A stretch of 64,000 nucleotides of DNA from Roseovarius litoreus (GCF_900142765.1 NZ_FRCB01000001.1:186001-250000), one strand, 5' to 3'. Shown: positions 16,369 to 26,337, counted from the first letter of the stretch. Made by a program: numbers and translations. The notes: generated by a model from the sequence alone, not told the origin.

Positions 16369-17958
16369 TCAGGCCGGCACGTCCAATGCGGCCTGCAGCA
16401 ATGTCTTGGCATAATCGGTCTGCGGACGCTCGAACAGATCCTCAGCGGTGCCGTATTCCACGATATCGCCCTGTTTCATCACCGCCACCCGATGGCTCAT
16501 GGCCCGCACCACCGTCAGGTCATGGCTGATGAACAGATAGGCCAACCCGTATTTCACCTGCAGACGGCGCAGCAGATCGACGATCTGCACTTGCACCGTC
16601 ATGTCGAGCGCCGATGTCGGCTCGTCCAGAACGACCATCTTTGGCCGCAGGATCATGGCGCGCGCAATGGCGATGCGCTGCCGCTGACCCCCGGAAAATT
16701 CATGCGGATAGCGATCCATCGTGACCGGATCAAGATCCACCTCCTGCATCACCTCGGCCACCAGCTCCCGCACGGGTCGGCCATCCGGATTGCCATGCAC
16801 GCCCAGACCTTCCGCGATGATCTGCTCGCAGGTCATGCGCGGGCTCAGACTGCCGAAGGGATCCTGGAACACGATCTGCATGTCCCGCCGCCTGCGGCGC
16901 AGCGCCCGTGTCGACCAGCCATGCACATCCTCGCCATCGAATGTGATGCCGCCCTCGGACTGGATCAGCCGCATGATCGCCAAAGCCAGCGTCGTCTTGC
17001 CCGATCCACTTTCGCCCACGATGCCAAGCGTCTCACCGGCGCGCACATTGATCGTGGCCGCGTTGACCGCCTTCACATGGCCCACCGTGCGGCGCAAGAA
17101 GCCCTGCTGGATCGGGAACCACACGCGCAGCCCATCGGTGCGCACAACCTCTCTTGCCTCCTGGCGCACCGGCTCCGGTCGTCCCGAGGGCCGCGCCGCC
17201 AGAAGCTTCTGCGTATAGGGATGCTGCGGGTTGTCGAAGATCTCGCGCACCGGCCCGCTTTCCACGATCCGTCCGTCCTTCATAACGCAGACCTTGTCGG
17301 CGATCCGCGACACCACGTTGAGGTCATGGGTGATGAACAACAACCCCATGCCCTCCTCGCGCTTGAGCTCTGCCAGCAGCTCGAGGATCTGCGCCTGAAT
17401 GGTGACATCCAGCGCCGTGGTCGGCTCGTCCGCGATCAGGATGTCTGGCTTGTTGGCCAGCGCCATGGCGATCATCACCCTCTGGCGCTGCCCGCCCGAC
17501 AATTGATGCGGATAGGCCGTCAGCCGGCTTTCCGCGTCCCGGATGCCCACCCGTTCCAGCAATTCCACGATGCGTGCGCGCGCCTCGGCCCCGGTCAGCC
17601 CCTGATGCAGCTCCAGACTTTCGGTGATCTGCTTTTCCAGAGTGTGCAGCGGGTTGAGGCTCGTCATCGGCTCCTGGAAAATGAAGCTGATGTCATTGCC
17701 CCGCACCTTGCGCAGCCGCTTGTCCGGCGCGCCGATCATCTCCTGTCCGTCATAGGTGACGCTGCCCTCGACCTGCGCCGATGCGCCCAGCAAGGACACC
17801 GTGCTCAGCGCCGTGACCGATTTGCCCGAGCCCGATTCGCCCACCAGCGCCACCGTCTCGCCCCGGTCCACCGTGAACGAGACACCATGCACCGCCTGCA
17901 CGATCCGCCCGTCCTGCCGAAAACCGACCTTCAGATCCGTCACCGTCAACACACTCAT
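16369..17958 (-). CDS. yejF: Oligopeptide ABC transporter, dual ATP-binding protein YejF
   Basis: 529 aa from the ATG at 17958, which overlaps the yejE stop as ATGA. Two complete ABC ATPase domains are fused. Domain 1 has GESGSGKS and [12 protein letters not shown]; domain 2 has GESGSGKTT and [14 protein letters not shown]; both are followed by Walker B ([16 protein letters not shown]). It powers the YejABEF importer for peptides, known in enterobacteria for microcin C uptake and peptide resistance. It is last in yejABEF. The length is typical. Confidence 0.95.
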   Translation of the reverse strand: MSVLTVTDLKVGFRQDGRIVQAVHGVSFTVDRGETVALVGESGSGKSVTALSTVSLLGASAQVEGSVTYDGQEMIGAPDKRLRKVRGNDISFIFQEPMTSLNPLHTLEKQITESLELHQGLTGAEARARIVELLERVGIRDAESRLTAYPHQLSGGQRQRVMIAMALANKPDILIADEPTTALDVTIQAQILELLAELKREEGMGLLFITHDLNVVSRIADKVCVMKDGRIVESGPVREIFDNPQHPYTQKLLAARPSGRPEPVRQEAREVVRTDGLRVWFPIQQGFLRRTVGHVKAVNAATINVRAGETLGIVGESGSGKTTLALAIMRLIQSEGGITFDGEDVHGWSTRALRRRRRDMQIVFQDPFGSLSPRMTCEQIIAEGLGVHGNPDGRPVRELVAEVMQEVDLDPVTMDRYPHEFSGGQRQRIAIARAMILRPKMVVLDEPTSALDMTVQVQIVDLLRRLQVKYGLAYLFISHDLTVVRAMSHRVAVMKQGDIVEYGTAEDLFERPQTDYAKTLLQAALDVPA

Positions 17959-19187
17959 TCGAAGGTCTTCCTCGGATCGAACGCGTCGCGCACCCCCTCG
18001 AAGATGAAGACCAGCAGCGACAACATGATTGCAAAGGCGAAGAACGCCGTGAAGGCCAGCCACGGCGCCTGCAGGTTCTGCTTGGCCTGCAGCGTCAGCT
18101 CTCCCAGGCTGGGCGCACTCGACGGCAGACCGAATCCCAGGAAATCCAGACCCGCCAGAAGCGAGATCGTGCCCGTGATCACGAACGGCAGCATGGTCAG
18201 CGTGGCCACCATCGCATTGGGCAGCATATGGCGGAACATGATGGTCAGGTTGCTCACGCCAAGCGCCTTGGCCGCGCGCACATATTCAAGGTTGCGCGCC
18301 CTCAGGAACTCGGCCCGCACCACGCCCACCAGAGCCATCCAGCCGAACAGAACGGTGATCGCCACCAGCAGCCAGAAACTTCGCGGCAGAATGGCAAAGA
18401 GGATGATGATGACATAGATCTGCGGCGTCGCCGCCCAGATCTCGATGATCCGCTGGAAAATCAGATCCAGCCGCCCACCGAAATACCCCTGCAGCGCGCC
18501 CGCGAAAATCCCGATCACCGAACACAGCGCCGTCACGATCAGCGTGAACATCACCGACAATCGGAACCCGTAAAGCACCCGCGCCAGCACATCGCGTTTG
18601 GTGTCGTCCGTGCCCAGCCAGTTCTGCGCATTGGGCGGCAACGGCGCGGCACCCGGACGATCCACCGTGGTGTCATAGCTGTAGGGAATGAGCGGCCAAA
18701 CCGTCCACCCCTTCTCGATCTGCGCGCCATCCACCACGCCGTCCTGCGCATCCTCCAGAACGCCCTCCGGATCGTCGAAACAGATATCCAGCCCCCCCGA
18801 CACGATCAGACATTCCACCTCCGGATCGCGATAGATCGCCTCGGTCTCGAAATCCCCGCCAAAGGCGGTTTCGGGATAGAAGGTGAAGATCGGCATATAA
18901 AGCTCGCCGCGATACTTCAGCACGATCGGCTTGTCATTGGCCACGAACTCGGCAAAGAGCGTGATCGTGAAGATCACCCCGAAGATCAGCAGCGACCAGA
19001 ACGCGCGCCTGTTGCGCTTGAAATTCCGCCAGCGCCGCTGGTTGAGCGGCGACAGGCTCAACACCCCGCCGCGCTTTCTTCTGGCCGGAAATATCCCGGG
19101 GGAGGCGTTGAAATCCCCCTGGATTTCAACGTCGGGGGCAGGGCCCCCATCCTTGCCTGCCACGGCCATTCGCTCACGGTCCGGCAT
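17955..19187 (-). CDS. yejE: Oligopeptide ABC transporter permease YejE, with a repeat-derived N-terminal insert
   Basis: 410 aa. It is an inner-membrane permease with a long periplasmic loop after helix 1 and the EAA-type loop (EFLRARNLEYVRAAKALGVS, near residue 287). The conserved body begins at LSPLNQRRWRNFKRNRRAFWSL (about residues 44-65). The preceding ~25 codons are the dispersed palindromic repeat (19075-19148) read in frame. The ATG at 19187 has GGAGGG 7 nt upstream and lies 3 nt after the yejB stop, so I keep it. Translation could instead begin at GTG or TTG codons just before the conserved body. Confidence 0.92.
   Translation of the reverse strand: MPDRERMAVAGKDGGPAPDVEIQGDFNASPGIFPARRKRGGVLSLSPLNQRRWRNFKRNRRAFWSLLIFGVIFTITLFAEFVANDKPIVLKYRGELYMPIFTFYPETAFGGDFETEAIYRDPEVECLIVSGGLDICFDDPEGVLEDAQDGVVDGAQIEKGWTVWPLIPYSYDTTVDRPGAAPLPPNAQNWLGTDDTKRDVLARVLYGFRLSVMFTLIVTALCSVIGIFAGALQGYFGGRLDLIFQRIIEIWAATPQIYVIIILFAILPRSFWLLVAITVLFGWMALVGVVRAEFLRARNLEYVRAAKALGVSNLTIMFRHMLPNAMVATLTMLPFVITGTISLLAGLDFLGFGLPSSAPSLGELTLQAKQNLQAPWLAFTAFFAFAIMLSLLVFIFEGVRDAFDPRKTFE
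19075..19148 (-). repeat. Dispersed palindromic repeat, copy B, inside the 5' end of yejE
   Basis: It is the reverse orientation of copy A (1990-2064): TTCTTCTGGCC, AAATATCCCGGGGGAGG, the GTTGAAATCC/GGATTTCAAC palindrome and CGGGGGC..GCCCCC. Here it is within an open reading frame and keeps frame, adding residues of the pattern APDVEIQGDFNASPGIFPAR to YejE. Confidence 0.75.
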
Positions 19188-19190
19188 CGC

Positions 19191-20285
19191 TCAGCCCTCC
19201 CGCTTTTCGAAATCGATCCTGGGATCGACCAGCACATACATCAGGTCGCTCAGGATATTGACCAAAAGACCGATCAGCCCGAACAGGAACAGCGTGCCGA
19301 ACATCACCGGATAATCGCGCCCCACCGCCGCCTCGAAGCCAAGCCGCCCAAGCCCGTCCAGCGAGAAGATCGTCTCGATCAGCACCGAACCGCCGAAAAA
19401 CACCCCGATGAACACCGCCGGAAAGCCCGCGATCACGATCAGCATCGCGTTTCGGAACACATGACCGTAAAGCACCCGCCCCTCGCTCAGGCCCTTGGCC
19501 CGCGCGGTCATCACGTAATGCTTCTTGATCTCGTCAAGGAAACTGTTCTTCGTCAGCAGCGTCAGCGTCGCAAAGGCCGAAATCGTCGAGGCCAGAACCG
19601 GCAGCGCAATATGCCACAGATAATCCAGGATCTTGCCCGTCACGCTCAGCTGCTCCCAATTGTCCGAGGTCAGCCCCCTGAGCGGGAAAATCTGCCAATA
19701 GCTGCCGCCCGCAAACAGCACCAGCAGCATGATCGCAAACAGAAAGGCCGGGATCGCATAGGCCACGATGATCACCGCACTTGTCCATGTGTCAAAGCCC
19801 GACCCGTCGCGCACCGCCTTGCGGATCCCAAGCGGGATCGAAATGAGATAGGCGATCACCGTCGACCACAGGCCAAGCGTGATCGACACCGGCATCTTTT
19901 CCAGCACCAGATCCGTCACCTCGATCTTTCGGAAATAGCTCTCTCCGAAATCGAAGCGCATGTAATTCCACATCATGTTGAGGAATCGCTCCAGCGGCGG
20001 CTTGTCCAGCCCGAATTGCCGCTCCAATTCCTCGATCAGTTCGGGCGGCAGGCCGCGCGCGCCCAGATACTTGTCACCCCCGGCACCGGCGGCGGTCATG
20101 TCCTGTCCCGCATCGCTGCCCGAACCGGAAAAGCTTTCGAACACATCGCCCTGCCCTTGCATGTTGGCGATGACCTGCTCCACCGGCCCGCCCGGCACGA
20201 ACTGCACCAGCGCGAAATTGATGACCATGATCCCCAGCAAGGTGGGGATGATGAGCAAGAGCCTGCGCAGGATATACGCACCCAT
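19191..20285 (-). CDS. yejB: Oligopeptide ABC transporter permease YejB
   Basis: 364 aa. It is a BPD-type permease with an N-terminal helix ([20 protein letters not shown]), a periplasmic loop containing the family pattern [18 protein letters not shown], and several helices. The cytoplasmic coupling loop lies around [28 protein letters not shown]. It pairs with YejE to form the channel. It is second of yejABEF, 109 nt after yejA. The glycine-rich [17 protein letters not shown] insert near residue 55 is a variable loop. Confidence 0.95.
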   Translation of the reverse strand: MGAYILRRLLLIIPTLLGIMVINFALVQFVPGGPVEQVIANMQGQGDVFESFSGSGSDAGQDMTAAGAGGDKYLGARGLPPELIEELERQFGLDKPPLERFLNMMWNYMRFDFGESYFRKIEVTDLVLEKMPVSITLGLWSTVIAYLISIPLGIRKAVRDGSGFDTWTSAVIIVAYAIPAFLFAIMLLVLFAGGSYWQIFPLRGLTSDNWEQLSVTGKILDYLWHIALPVLASTISAFATLTLLTKNSFLDEIKKHYVMTARAKGLSEGRVLYGHVFRNAMLIVIAGFPAVFIGVFFGGSVLIETIFSLDGLGRLGFEAAVGRDYPVMFGTLFLFGLIGLLVNILSDLMYVLVDPRIDFEKREG

Positions 20286-20394
20286 TCAGACGCCCCCCCC
20301 GGTCCCGTTCATGGCCGCGCAGGGCCATGCCCGCGCATCGCGCGGCACCCGTGGCGCGCGCCTGATCGCAAGATCGGTTCGCACGGCACCGCCT

Positions 20395-22338
20395 TCACAG
20401 CGCCCCCGCCTCTTGCAGCGCCTTGGCCTTGTCGGCGTTGTACCACCAGAAATCCAGCACGCCCAACGCATAGGGCGGAAGGGTTTCGGGATGCTCGTAC
20501 ATGTCCCAATAGGCCACCCAGTTGCTGTCATTGTACCAGACCGGCACCATGAAGAACTCATAGCGCAGCGCCCGGTCCAACGCGGTCAGCGCCACCTGTT
20601 CCTGTTCGCGCGTCTCCGACTCGAGCGCCGCGTTGATGATCGCATCGACCATCGGGCTCGCCAGACCGGCGGGATTGAAGAGGCTGAACTCGGCCTCCTG
20701 ACTGCCATAGCGCTGCATCAGCCCCGTACCAGCGGCCAGAAAAGACGAATAGCTGTCGAACACCAGATCATAATCGCGGTCGCGGTTGCGCATCGTGTAT
20801 TGCGACGGGTCCACATTCTCGAACTGCGCATCGATGCCCATCAGCTGCAGATTGCTCACGAAGCTTTCCACCACCGCACCCAATGTGGCCGACCCCGAGG
20901 ACGGGATCGGAAATTCCAGCGTCAGCAACTCGCCTTGCGCATTGCGCCGCTTGCCATCAGACCCCACGGCCCAGCCCGCCTCGTCCAACAGCGCCATCGC
21001 GCGGCGCAGGTTGCGCCGGTCGTTCAGACGCTCGCCATTCGATGTATGCGCCATCACCGCCGGTTCGCTCAGAACCGCCTCGGGGATCACGTCGCCAAGG
21101 CTCTGCAGCAACTCCAGCTCGGCGCCTTCGGGCACGCCCTCGGCCTGCAGCGGCGTGTCCTGCACGAAGGAATGCCGCTGATTGAACAGCCCGAATTGCA
21201 GCGATTGGTTGGTCCATTCGAAGTTGTAGCCCAGCGCAACCGCCTGCCGCACGCGCTTGTCCTTCAAGGGCTCGCTGGCAAGGTTGAACACGATCCCGTT
21301 GGGTGTGGGCGGATTGCCATCGGGCAACTCGTCCAGCGTGACCCAGCCCTTGTCCACCGCCGGGAAATCATATCCCGTGGCCCATGTCTTGGAATTCGTC
21401 TCCGCGCGGAAGGTGTATTCGCCGGCCTTGAACGCCTCGAAGGCCGCGTTGTCATCGGCGAAATACTCGATCCTGATGCGGTCGAAATTATGCCGCCCCC
21501 GGTTGATCGGCAAATCCTTCGCCCAATAGTCGGGGTTGCGCGCATAGACGACGCGACGATTCACGTCATAGCTTTCGACCTGATAGGGGCCTGACCCCGG
21601 CGCCGCATCCAGCCTCGGCTCATCGAGCCTTGCCTCGTTGGCCTCGTACCATGCCTTCGGAAACACCGGCGTGCTGCCCACCTGATCGATCAGCGACCGG
21701 CGCGAAATACCTTCGGCAAATGTGAACTTTACCCGGTGATCGTCCAGCGCCTCGGCACTCAAGACCCTCCGGCTCACCGCCTGCGCATAGGACGGCAGAC
21801 CCTGTTCCAGAAACAGGTTATGCGAAAAGACGACATCATGCGCCGTGACCGGCGTCCCATCGGCGAACCGCGCCTCGGGGCGCATGTTGAAAATCACCCA
21901 GGTTTTTCCGGCGTCATACTCCAGACTTTCGGCCAGCAACCCGTACATCTCGCCATAGACATCCGCAGGGGCCGGGCCACCGCTGGCCGGCATCTCGCCC
22001 AGCAGGCTTTCATAGACCATCCACGACAACCGCGCCGCACGGCCCTTGCGCGAATAGGGGTTCATCGAATCAAACGTCCCCGGCGCGTAAAGCGAGATTT
22101 CACCCCCCTTGGGCGCCTCCGGATTGACGTAGTTGAAATGCTCGAAATCGGGCGGATAGCTCAATTCGCCGTAATAGGAATAGCCATGCGACCGGATCAC
22201 CTGATCTTCGGCCATGGCCTTTTGCGCCACAAGCGCCGCGATCGTCAGGCCGATCATGCCCGCCACCCCCAGCAGGCTGCGGCGCAAGTCACTCAAGGGG
22301 ATCATCCGGGCTCTCGCCCGGTTGCGGTATCCGGTCAT
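20395..22338 (-). CDS. yejA: Extracellular peptide-binding protein YejA of an ABC importer
   Basis: 647 aa from the ATG at 22338, which has AAGGAG 6 nt upstream; the frame runs 108 nt further without support. An N-terminal region of Arg residues and a hydrophobic stretch (LLGVAGMIGLTIAALVAQKAMA) form a signal peptide. The mature part is a family-5 solute-binding protein with SYYGELSYPPDFEHFNYVNP and GSGPYQVESYDVNRRVVYARNPDYW. It captures oligopeptides for YejBEF. It is first in the operon, so the promoter should lie in 22339-22480. The size fits the YejA family. Confidence 0.94.
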   Translation of the reverse strand: MTGYRNRARARMIPLSDLRRSLLGVAGMIGLTIAALVAQKAMAEDQVIRSHGYSYYGELSYPPDFEHFNYVNPEAPKGGEISLYAPGTFDSMNPYSRKGRAARLSWMVYESLLGEMPASGGPAPADVYGEMYGLLAESLEYDAGKTWVIFNMRPEARFADGTPVTAHDVVFSHNLFLEQGLPSYAQAVSRRVLSAEALDDHRVKFTFAEGISRRSLIDQVGSTPVFPKAWYEANEARLDEPRLDAAPGSGPYQVESYDVNRRVVYARNPDYWAKDLPINRGRHNFDRIRIEYFADDNAAFEAFKAGEYTFRAETNSKTWATGYDFPAVDKGWVTLDELPDGNPPTPNGIVFNLASEPLKDKRVRQAVALGYNFEWTNQSLQFGLFNQRHSFVQDTPLQAEGVPEGAELELLQSLGDVIPEAVLSEPAVMAHTSNGERLNDRRNLRRAMALLDEAGWAVGSDGKRRNAQGELLTLEFPIPSSGSATLGAVVESFVSNLQLMGIDAQFENVDPSQYTMRNRDRDYDLVFDSYSSFLAAGTGLMQRYGSQEAEFSLFNPAGLASPMVDAIINAALESETREQEQVALTALDRALRYEFFMVPVWYNDSNWVAYWDMYEHPETLPPYALGVLDFWWYNADKAKALQEAGAL

Positions 22339-22482
22339 GCCGTGCTCCTTGTCAGACGATCTCAAATGTGGCGCTGAACTCGTCATTTGCAAGCTACCGG
22401 AGGGCGCCACCCTCATACAAGCGCTGAAATTGCCGTGATCGGTCATTCGGCCGCCACCCGCCTCGCCGCCATCTTCCCATGC

Positions 22483-22514
22483 AAAAGGCCGCCGTCCCGG
22501 CTGGGTCGGCGGCC
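22483..22514 (-). terminator. Intrinsic terminator after the di-haem cytochrome gene
   Basis: On the minus strand, GGCCGCCG and CGGCGGCC (8 bp, 22507-22514 with 22487-22494) form a stem with a 12-nt loop, followed by TTTT at 22483-22486. A short TAACGC/GCGTTA hairpin also sits right at the gene's stop codon. Confidence 0.85.
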
Positions 22515-22542
22515 TCTCGATAGGCGCGTAACGCTTTTTGCG

Positions 22543-23631
22543 TTACTGAGCGACGCTCTGCAGGTACGAGACCACGGCGGCGCGGTCCTCTTCCTTGCGC
22601 AGACCGGCAAAGCTCATCTTGTTGCCCGGCGCATACTCCTTGGGATTCTCAAGGAAGGCGTTCAGCTCGTCGGCGGTCCACACACCGCCATGATCCTGCA
22701 GCGCGTTGGAATACCGGAAGCCCTCGACGCTGCCGATCTCACGACCAACCACACCATAGAGGTACGGACCGACACCGTTCGCGCCCTCTTCCAGCTTGTG
22801 GCAAGCGGCACAGCGGCGGAACAGGCTTTCGCCTTCCGACGGATCGGTTGCGGCAACCAGTTGCGCAAAGGCCGACTCGGCACCGCCGGCATCCGCCGTC
22901 GCTGCGGCGGCTTCAGCCGCAGGTGTGGCCTCGGCCTGAGTCGTCGCCGGCTCTTCTGCGGTCACGGCCTCGGCAGGGGCGGCTTCGGCCTGCGCGGTCT
23001 CGGCAGGGGCAGCTTCCGCCTGCGCGGTCTCTGTCGCCGCCGGTTCGGCAGCCGGCTCGGCGGCGGCCTCTTCCTGTGCGGCGGGGGCGGCTGCGGACAC
23101 TTCGGTCATGTCACCATCGGTCATGTCGAGGAACGCGATCAAGTTCGCGCGATCCTCTGCCTTCGGCAAACCGGCAAAGCCCATCGTGGTGCCCGGCGCA
23201 TACCCCTTGGGGTTGGCAAGGAACGCATCCAGCTCTTCGGGTGTCCACACATCGTTCACCGCGATCAGGTTGCCCGAATAGCTAAAGCCCTGCGACGCGG
23301 CCACGTCACGTCCGACCACACCATAAAGATAGGGGCCAGTGCCGTTCGCACCCTGCTCCAGCTTGTGACAGGCCGCGCATTTGTTGTAGACGCGCTCGCC
23401 CTTGCCGACATCGGCTGCGGCGTAAAGCTCGGCAAAGCTGGGGCCTTCCTCGGCCACTTCCTCGGCGCCTTCGCCCTCACCCGTATCGATCACGTAGCCC
23501 TGCGCATGATCTTCCCCATGCTTGCCGCCCGTGTGATACAGCGATTCCGCCGCCCAACTGCCCAGAAGGAAGATCAGAAGCGCGCCGCAAAAGCTGCCAA
23601 GGACCTTCGTGAATGTCATCGTGTCGAACAT
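22543..23631 (-). CDS. Membrane-anchored cytochrome c with two tandem cytochrome c domains
   Basis: 362 aa. A single N-terminal helix (about residues 9-27, VLGSFCGALLIFLLGSWAAE) anchors it. Two class-I cytochrome c domains follow, each with CAACHKLE haem sites (near residues 85 and 272) and Met-ligand loops (TTMGFAGL, NKMSFAGL). They are joined by a roughly 75-residue Ala/Glu/Pro/Thr-rich linker containing the near-exact repeat ETAQAEAAPA. Single-domain relatives (cytochrome c552/CycM/cy) carry electrons from bc1 to oxidases. The domains resemble each other closely, suggesting internal duplication. Monocistronic, with a strong terminator. Confidence 0.9.
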   Translation of the reverse strand: MFDTMTFTKVLGSFCGALLIFLLGSWAAESLYHTGGKHGEDHAQGYVIDTGEGEGAEEVAEEGPSFAELYAAADVGKGERVYNKCAACHKLEQGANGTGPYLYGVVGRDVAASQGFSYSGNLIAVNDVWTPEELDAFLANPKGYAPGTTMGFAGLPKAEDRANLIAFLDMTDGDMTEVSAAAPAAQEEAAAEPAAEPAATETAQAEAAPAETAQAEAAPAEAVTAEEPATTQAEATPAAEAAAATADAGGAESAFAQLVAATDPSEGESLFRRCAACHKLEEGANGVGPYLYGVVGREIGSVEGFRYSNALQDHGGVWTADELNAFLENPKEYAPGNKMSFAGLRKEEDRAAVVSYLQSVAQ

Positions 23632-23752
23632 GTGCCCGTTTCCCGTTAGGTATCCGTCGCGGCGTATCTATCCGCTTCCCCTCATGTGGCGCAAGGTGTA
23701 GTTTGCGCGACCAATCGACCGACCCCGGACCAATCCACAGGAACCACCCATC

Positions 23753-24586
23753 ATGACCAAGCGCATTGCCTTCCAGGGCGAGCCAGGCGCCTATTCCCAT
23801 CAGGCCTGCCGCGAAACCTATCCCGACATGGAGGCCATGCCCTGCCGCACGTTCGAAGACGCCATTCAGGCGGTGCGCGGTCACGAAGCGGACCTCGCCA
23901 TGCTGCCGGTCGAGAACTCGACCTTCGGACGAGTCGCCGACATTCACCACCTGCTGCCCGATTCCGGCCTGCACATCATCGCCGAAGCCTTCGTGCGCGT
24001 GCATATCAACCTTCTGGCCCTGCCGGGCGCATCGCTTGCCGATATCGACCGCGCCATGAGCCATACGATGCTTCTGGGCCAGTGCCGCGAATTCCTGCAC
24101 GAACACGGCATCCATCGTGTCACCGGCGCCGACACCGCAGGCTCGGCCCGTCAGGTCGCCGAAACCGGCGATCCGTCCCTGGCCGCTCTGGCCAGCGAAC
24201 TCGCAGGCGAGATTTATGGTCTGGATGTCATCGCCCGCAACATCGAGGACGAGGGCAACAACACGACGCGCTTTCTCGTGATGTCCCGCGATCCCGACTA
24301 TTCACGGCGCGGCGACGACGGGATGATGACGACATTCGTCTTTCAGGTCCGCAACATCCCCGCCGCTCTCTACAAGGCGATGGGCGGTTTCGCGACGAAC
24401 GGCGTCAACATGACCAAGCTGGAAAGCTACATGGTGGGAGGATCGTTCAACGCCACGCAATTCTATGCCGATATCGAAGGCCACCCCGAAGATCCCGCCG
24501 TCAGGCGCGCGCTCGACGAACTGGATTACTTCACCTCTGAGGTGCGGATGCTCGGTGTCTACCCGGCCGATCCGGGCCGCCACTGA
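23753..24586 (+). CDS. pheA: Prephenate dehydratase (phenylalanine biosynthesis)
   Basis: 277 aa. It converts prephenate to phenylpyruvate. The catalytic domain starts at IAFQGEPGAYSHQA and contains LPVENSTFGRV, and NNTTRFLVM (about residue 170) with the TRF active-site motif. A C-terminal ACT domain (about 195-275) carries TKLESYMVGGSFNATQFYAD, the phenylalanine-sensing ESR/P-type region. It is a stand-alone dehydratase without chorismate mutase, as usual in alphaproteobacteria. It is transcribed alone, divergent from the cytochrome gene. Confidence 0.95.
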   Translation: MTKRIAFQGEPGAYSHQACRETYPDMEAMPCRTFEDAIQAVRGHEADLAMLPVENSTFGRVADIHHLLPDSGLHIIAEAFVRVHINLLALPGASLADIDRAMSHTMLLGQCREFLHEHGIHRVTGADTAGSARQVAETGDPSLAALASELAGEIYGLDVIARNIEDEGNNTTRFLVMSRDPDYSRRGDDGMMTTFVFQVRNIPAALYKAMGGFATNGVNMTKLESYMVGGSFNATQFYADIEGHPEDPAVRRALDELDYFTSEVRMLGVYPADPGRH

Positions 24587-24587
24587 C

Positions 24588-24612
24588 AGGACCGCCCGGT
24601 CGGGCGGGTCCT
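24588..24612. terminator. Hairpin between the convergent pheA and SRPBCC genes
   Basis: GGACCGCCCG (24589-24598) pairs with CGGGCGGGTCC (24601-24611; one G bulged) across a 2-nt loop, between two convergent stop codons. No T-run is present on either side, so the terminator call is tentative. Confidence 0.45.
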
Positions 24613-24616
24613 CATC

Positions 24617-25084
24617 TCACGACACGCGGCTTTGGCGCTCTTCCAATTCCTGTGCATACTGGGACACGCGCTTGCGCAGGCGGCGTGTGATCGTCTTGCG
24701 CGCCAGCTTGAGCGACTGCACCAGCAAGCGCGCCGTCAGGTTCTTGGGCACCAGCTCGATGTCCAGATTGAGCCGCGTGCGATTGCGTGACAGCGCCACA
24801 AGCTCCACCACCATCTGTCCACCCATTGTGGGCGAACGCGAGGCCATGGTCAGCCCGTTGGGCGGGTCCAGACGTGCCAGTTCGATCTGCACCTCGCGCT
24901 GTTTGCCGCGCAGCATGAACGTTATATCCCAGGCCATGCCCGGCCCATCCGCCTTGAGATCGTCGACCCTCAGCACCTCGGCGCCGCGCCGCATGGCACG
25001 ACGCTCGAACGCCTGAAAATCCGTAATCTGTTCATAGACGAAATCGATCGGAGCCTCGACATCCTCCCGGGCGTTCATTTTCAT
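24617..25084 (-). CDS. SRPBCC-family (polyketide cyclase/START-like) protein
   Basis: 155 aa. The opening MKMNAREDVEAPIDFVYEQITDFQAFERRAMRRG is the first strand/helix of the START-like fold, with later strands GPGMAWDITFMLRGK and TRLNLDIELVPKNL. Such proteins bind hydrophobic ligands in a deep pocket; no ligand can be named. There is no signal peptide. It converges with pheA. The C-terminal third is Arg-rich (ARKTITRRLRKRVSQYAQ). The start could be the second ATG at 25078. Confidence 0.75.
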   Translation of the reverse strand: MKMNAREDVEAPIDFVYEQITDFQAFERRAMRRGAEVLRVDDLKADGPGMAWDITFMLRGKQREVQIELARLDPPNGLTMASRSPTMGGQMVVELVALSRNRTRLNLDIELVPKNLTARLLVQSLKLARKTITRRLRKRVSQYAQELEERQSRVS

Positions 25085-25138
25085 TGCTGTTCACACTCCA
25101 ATGCATGGCACTTTTACCCACCAGCCGGCATTCTTGCC

Positions 25139-26107
25139 TCAATCCAGCGTATCCGCAAGCCAGTTGCGCAAGAGGAACTGGGCGATCGCCCCCTGTCTGG
25201 CAGCCGCCAGAAACGGGTGCTCCTTCGCAAAGGCCCGCAGGATATCCTCCCGCGTGAACCATTGCGCATCCTCGATCTCATGCGGGTCTATGGTGATCTC
25301 GTCGCTCAGCGCTTCGCCCCGGCATCCCATCATCAGCGAGGACGGAAAGGCCCAGGGCTGGCTGGCGAGGTACCCCACCTCCCCGACACGCACCGACGTT
25401 TCCTCGAACACTTCGCGCCGCACCGCGGCCTCCATCGTCTCGCCCGGTTCGATGAACCCCGCCAGCAGCGAATACATCCCCTCGGGCCAGCCCGGCGACC
25501 GGCCCAGCAACACCCGGTTGCCGCGCGTGATCAGCATGATGACAACTGGATCAGTGCGCGGGAAATGATGCCCGCCACAGGCTCCGCAGACCCGCTGCCA
25601 GCCCGATTGCGCCATCTCGCTTTCCGCCCCGCAGCGCGCGCAGAACCGATGGCTCAGATGCCAGCCCAGAACGGCCTTTCCCGTCGCCGCCAACTCTGCA
25701 TCGCGCGGGCTGAGCCCGCTCATGATCCGGCGCAATTCGGCAAAGGCCATGCTTTGGGCCAGCGCCGGATGGCGCTGCTCGGTCGGGTCCAGAAAACGGT
25801 CCAGCTGGCTGTCATCCAGATCCTCGGGCGTCCAGCTCGACAGGTCATGCGCAAAGACCAGCCGCCCCTCTTCACGCCCCAGCAGCACCGGCGCGCCATC
25901 GGCCTCGGCCAGCACCGGATGATCCAGATCCAACCGCACCAGCCGGTCCAGACCGTCCCCTTCCACAAGCGGCTTGCCACGCCAGAACAGCACCGCACAG
26001 GCCCCGTCCCGCTCGATCGCCCGGGCCAGCTCCGCCATGTCCCCGCGCAGCTCCGCGGCCCGGTCCAGCCCCGATCCCCCGAAGGTCACTGTTTCGGCAT
26101 GTCTCAT
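25139..26107 (-). CDS. nudC: NAD+ diphosphatase / NADH pyrophosphatase NudC
   Basis: 322 aa from the ATG at 26107, which has AAGGAGA 6 nt upstream; the frame is open further without a ribosome site. It hydrolyses NAD(H) to NMN(H) and AMP and can decap NAD-RNA. There is an N-terminal NUDIX-like domain, then a zinc ribbon (CARCGAESE, CGACGGHHFPR), then the Nudix box GFIEPGETMEAAVRREVFEETSVRVG. The SQPWAFPSSLMMG motif is specific to NudC. It is upstream of the SRPBCC gene on the same strand. Confidence 0.95.
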   Translation of the reverse strand: MRHAETVTFGGSGLDRAAELRGDMAELARAIERDGACAVLFWRGKPLVEGDGLDRLVRLDLDHPVLAEADGAPVLLGREEGRLVFAHDLSSWTPEDLDDSQLDRFLDPTEQRHPALAQSMAFAELRRIMSGLSPRDAELAATGKAVLGWHLSHRFCARCGAESEMAQSGWQRVCGACGGHHFPRTDPVVIMLITRGNRVLLGRSPGWPEGMYSLLAGFIEPGETMEAAVRREVFEETSVRVGEVGYLASQPWAFPSSLMMGCRGEALSDEITIDPHEIEDAQWFTREDILRAFAKEHPFLAAARQGAIAQFLLRNWLADTLD

Positions 26108-26337
26108 ATCGCGTCTCCTTCGCGCTTCAGGTGCCATGTTCCCGCAGCCCCGACAAGCCGCTCCGGGCACGCGACGTCATGCCGCATCGCCGCAATACAC
26201 GTTATAATTGTTTAATATGTTTACATTTCCCGCTAAATGCGTTATTATCCATTTGTTAACCATAACTATTAACCCGTGATCGCCCGGCCTTTGGCTCCGG
26301 TCGTCTCGTCTCGTGCCCTTGATGCGGTTGCGCCCCG

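Noticed and set aside
16255-18417. Plus-strand open frame of 720 codons
   Set aside because: It runs antisense to yejF and yejE, has a His/Arg/Gln-rich composition expected from the complement of high-GC coding DNA, and no family features.
18228-20552. Plus-strand open frame of 774 codons
   Set aside because: It is antisense to yejE and yejB, which are well-supported transporter genes; low-complexity His/Arg/Gln-rich product.
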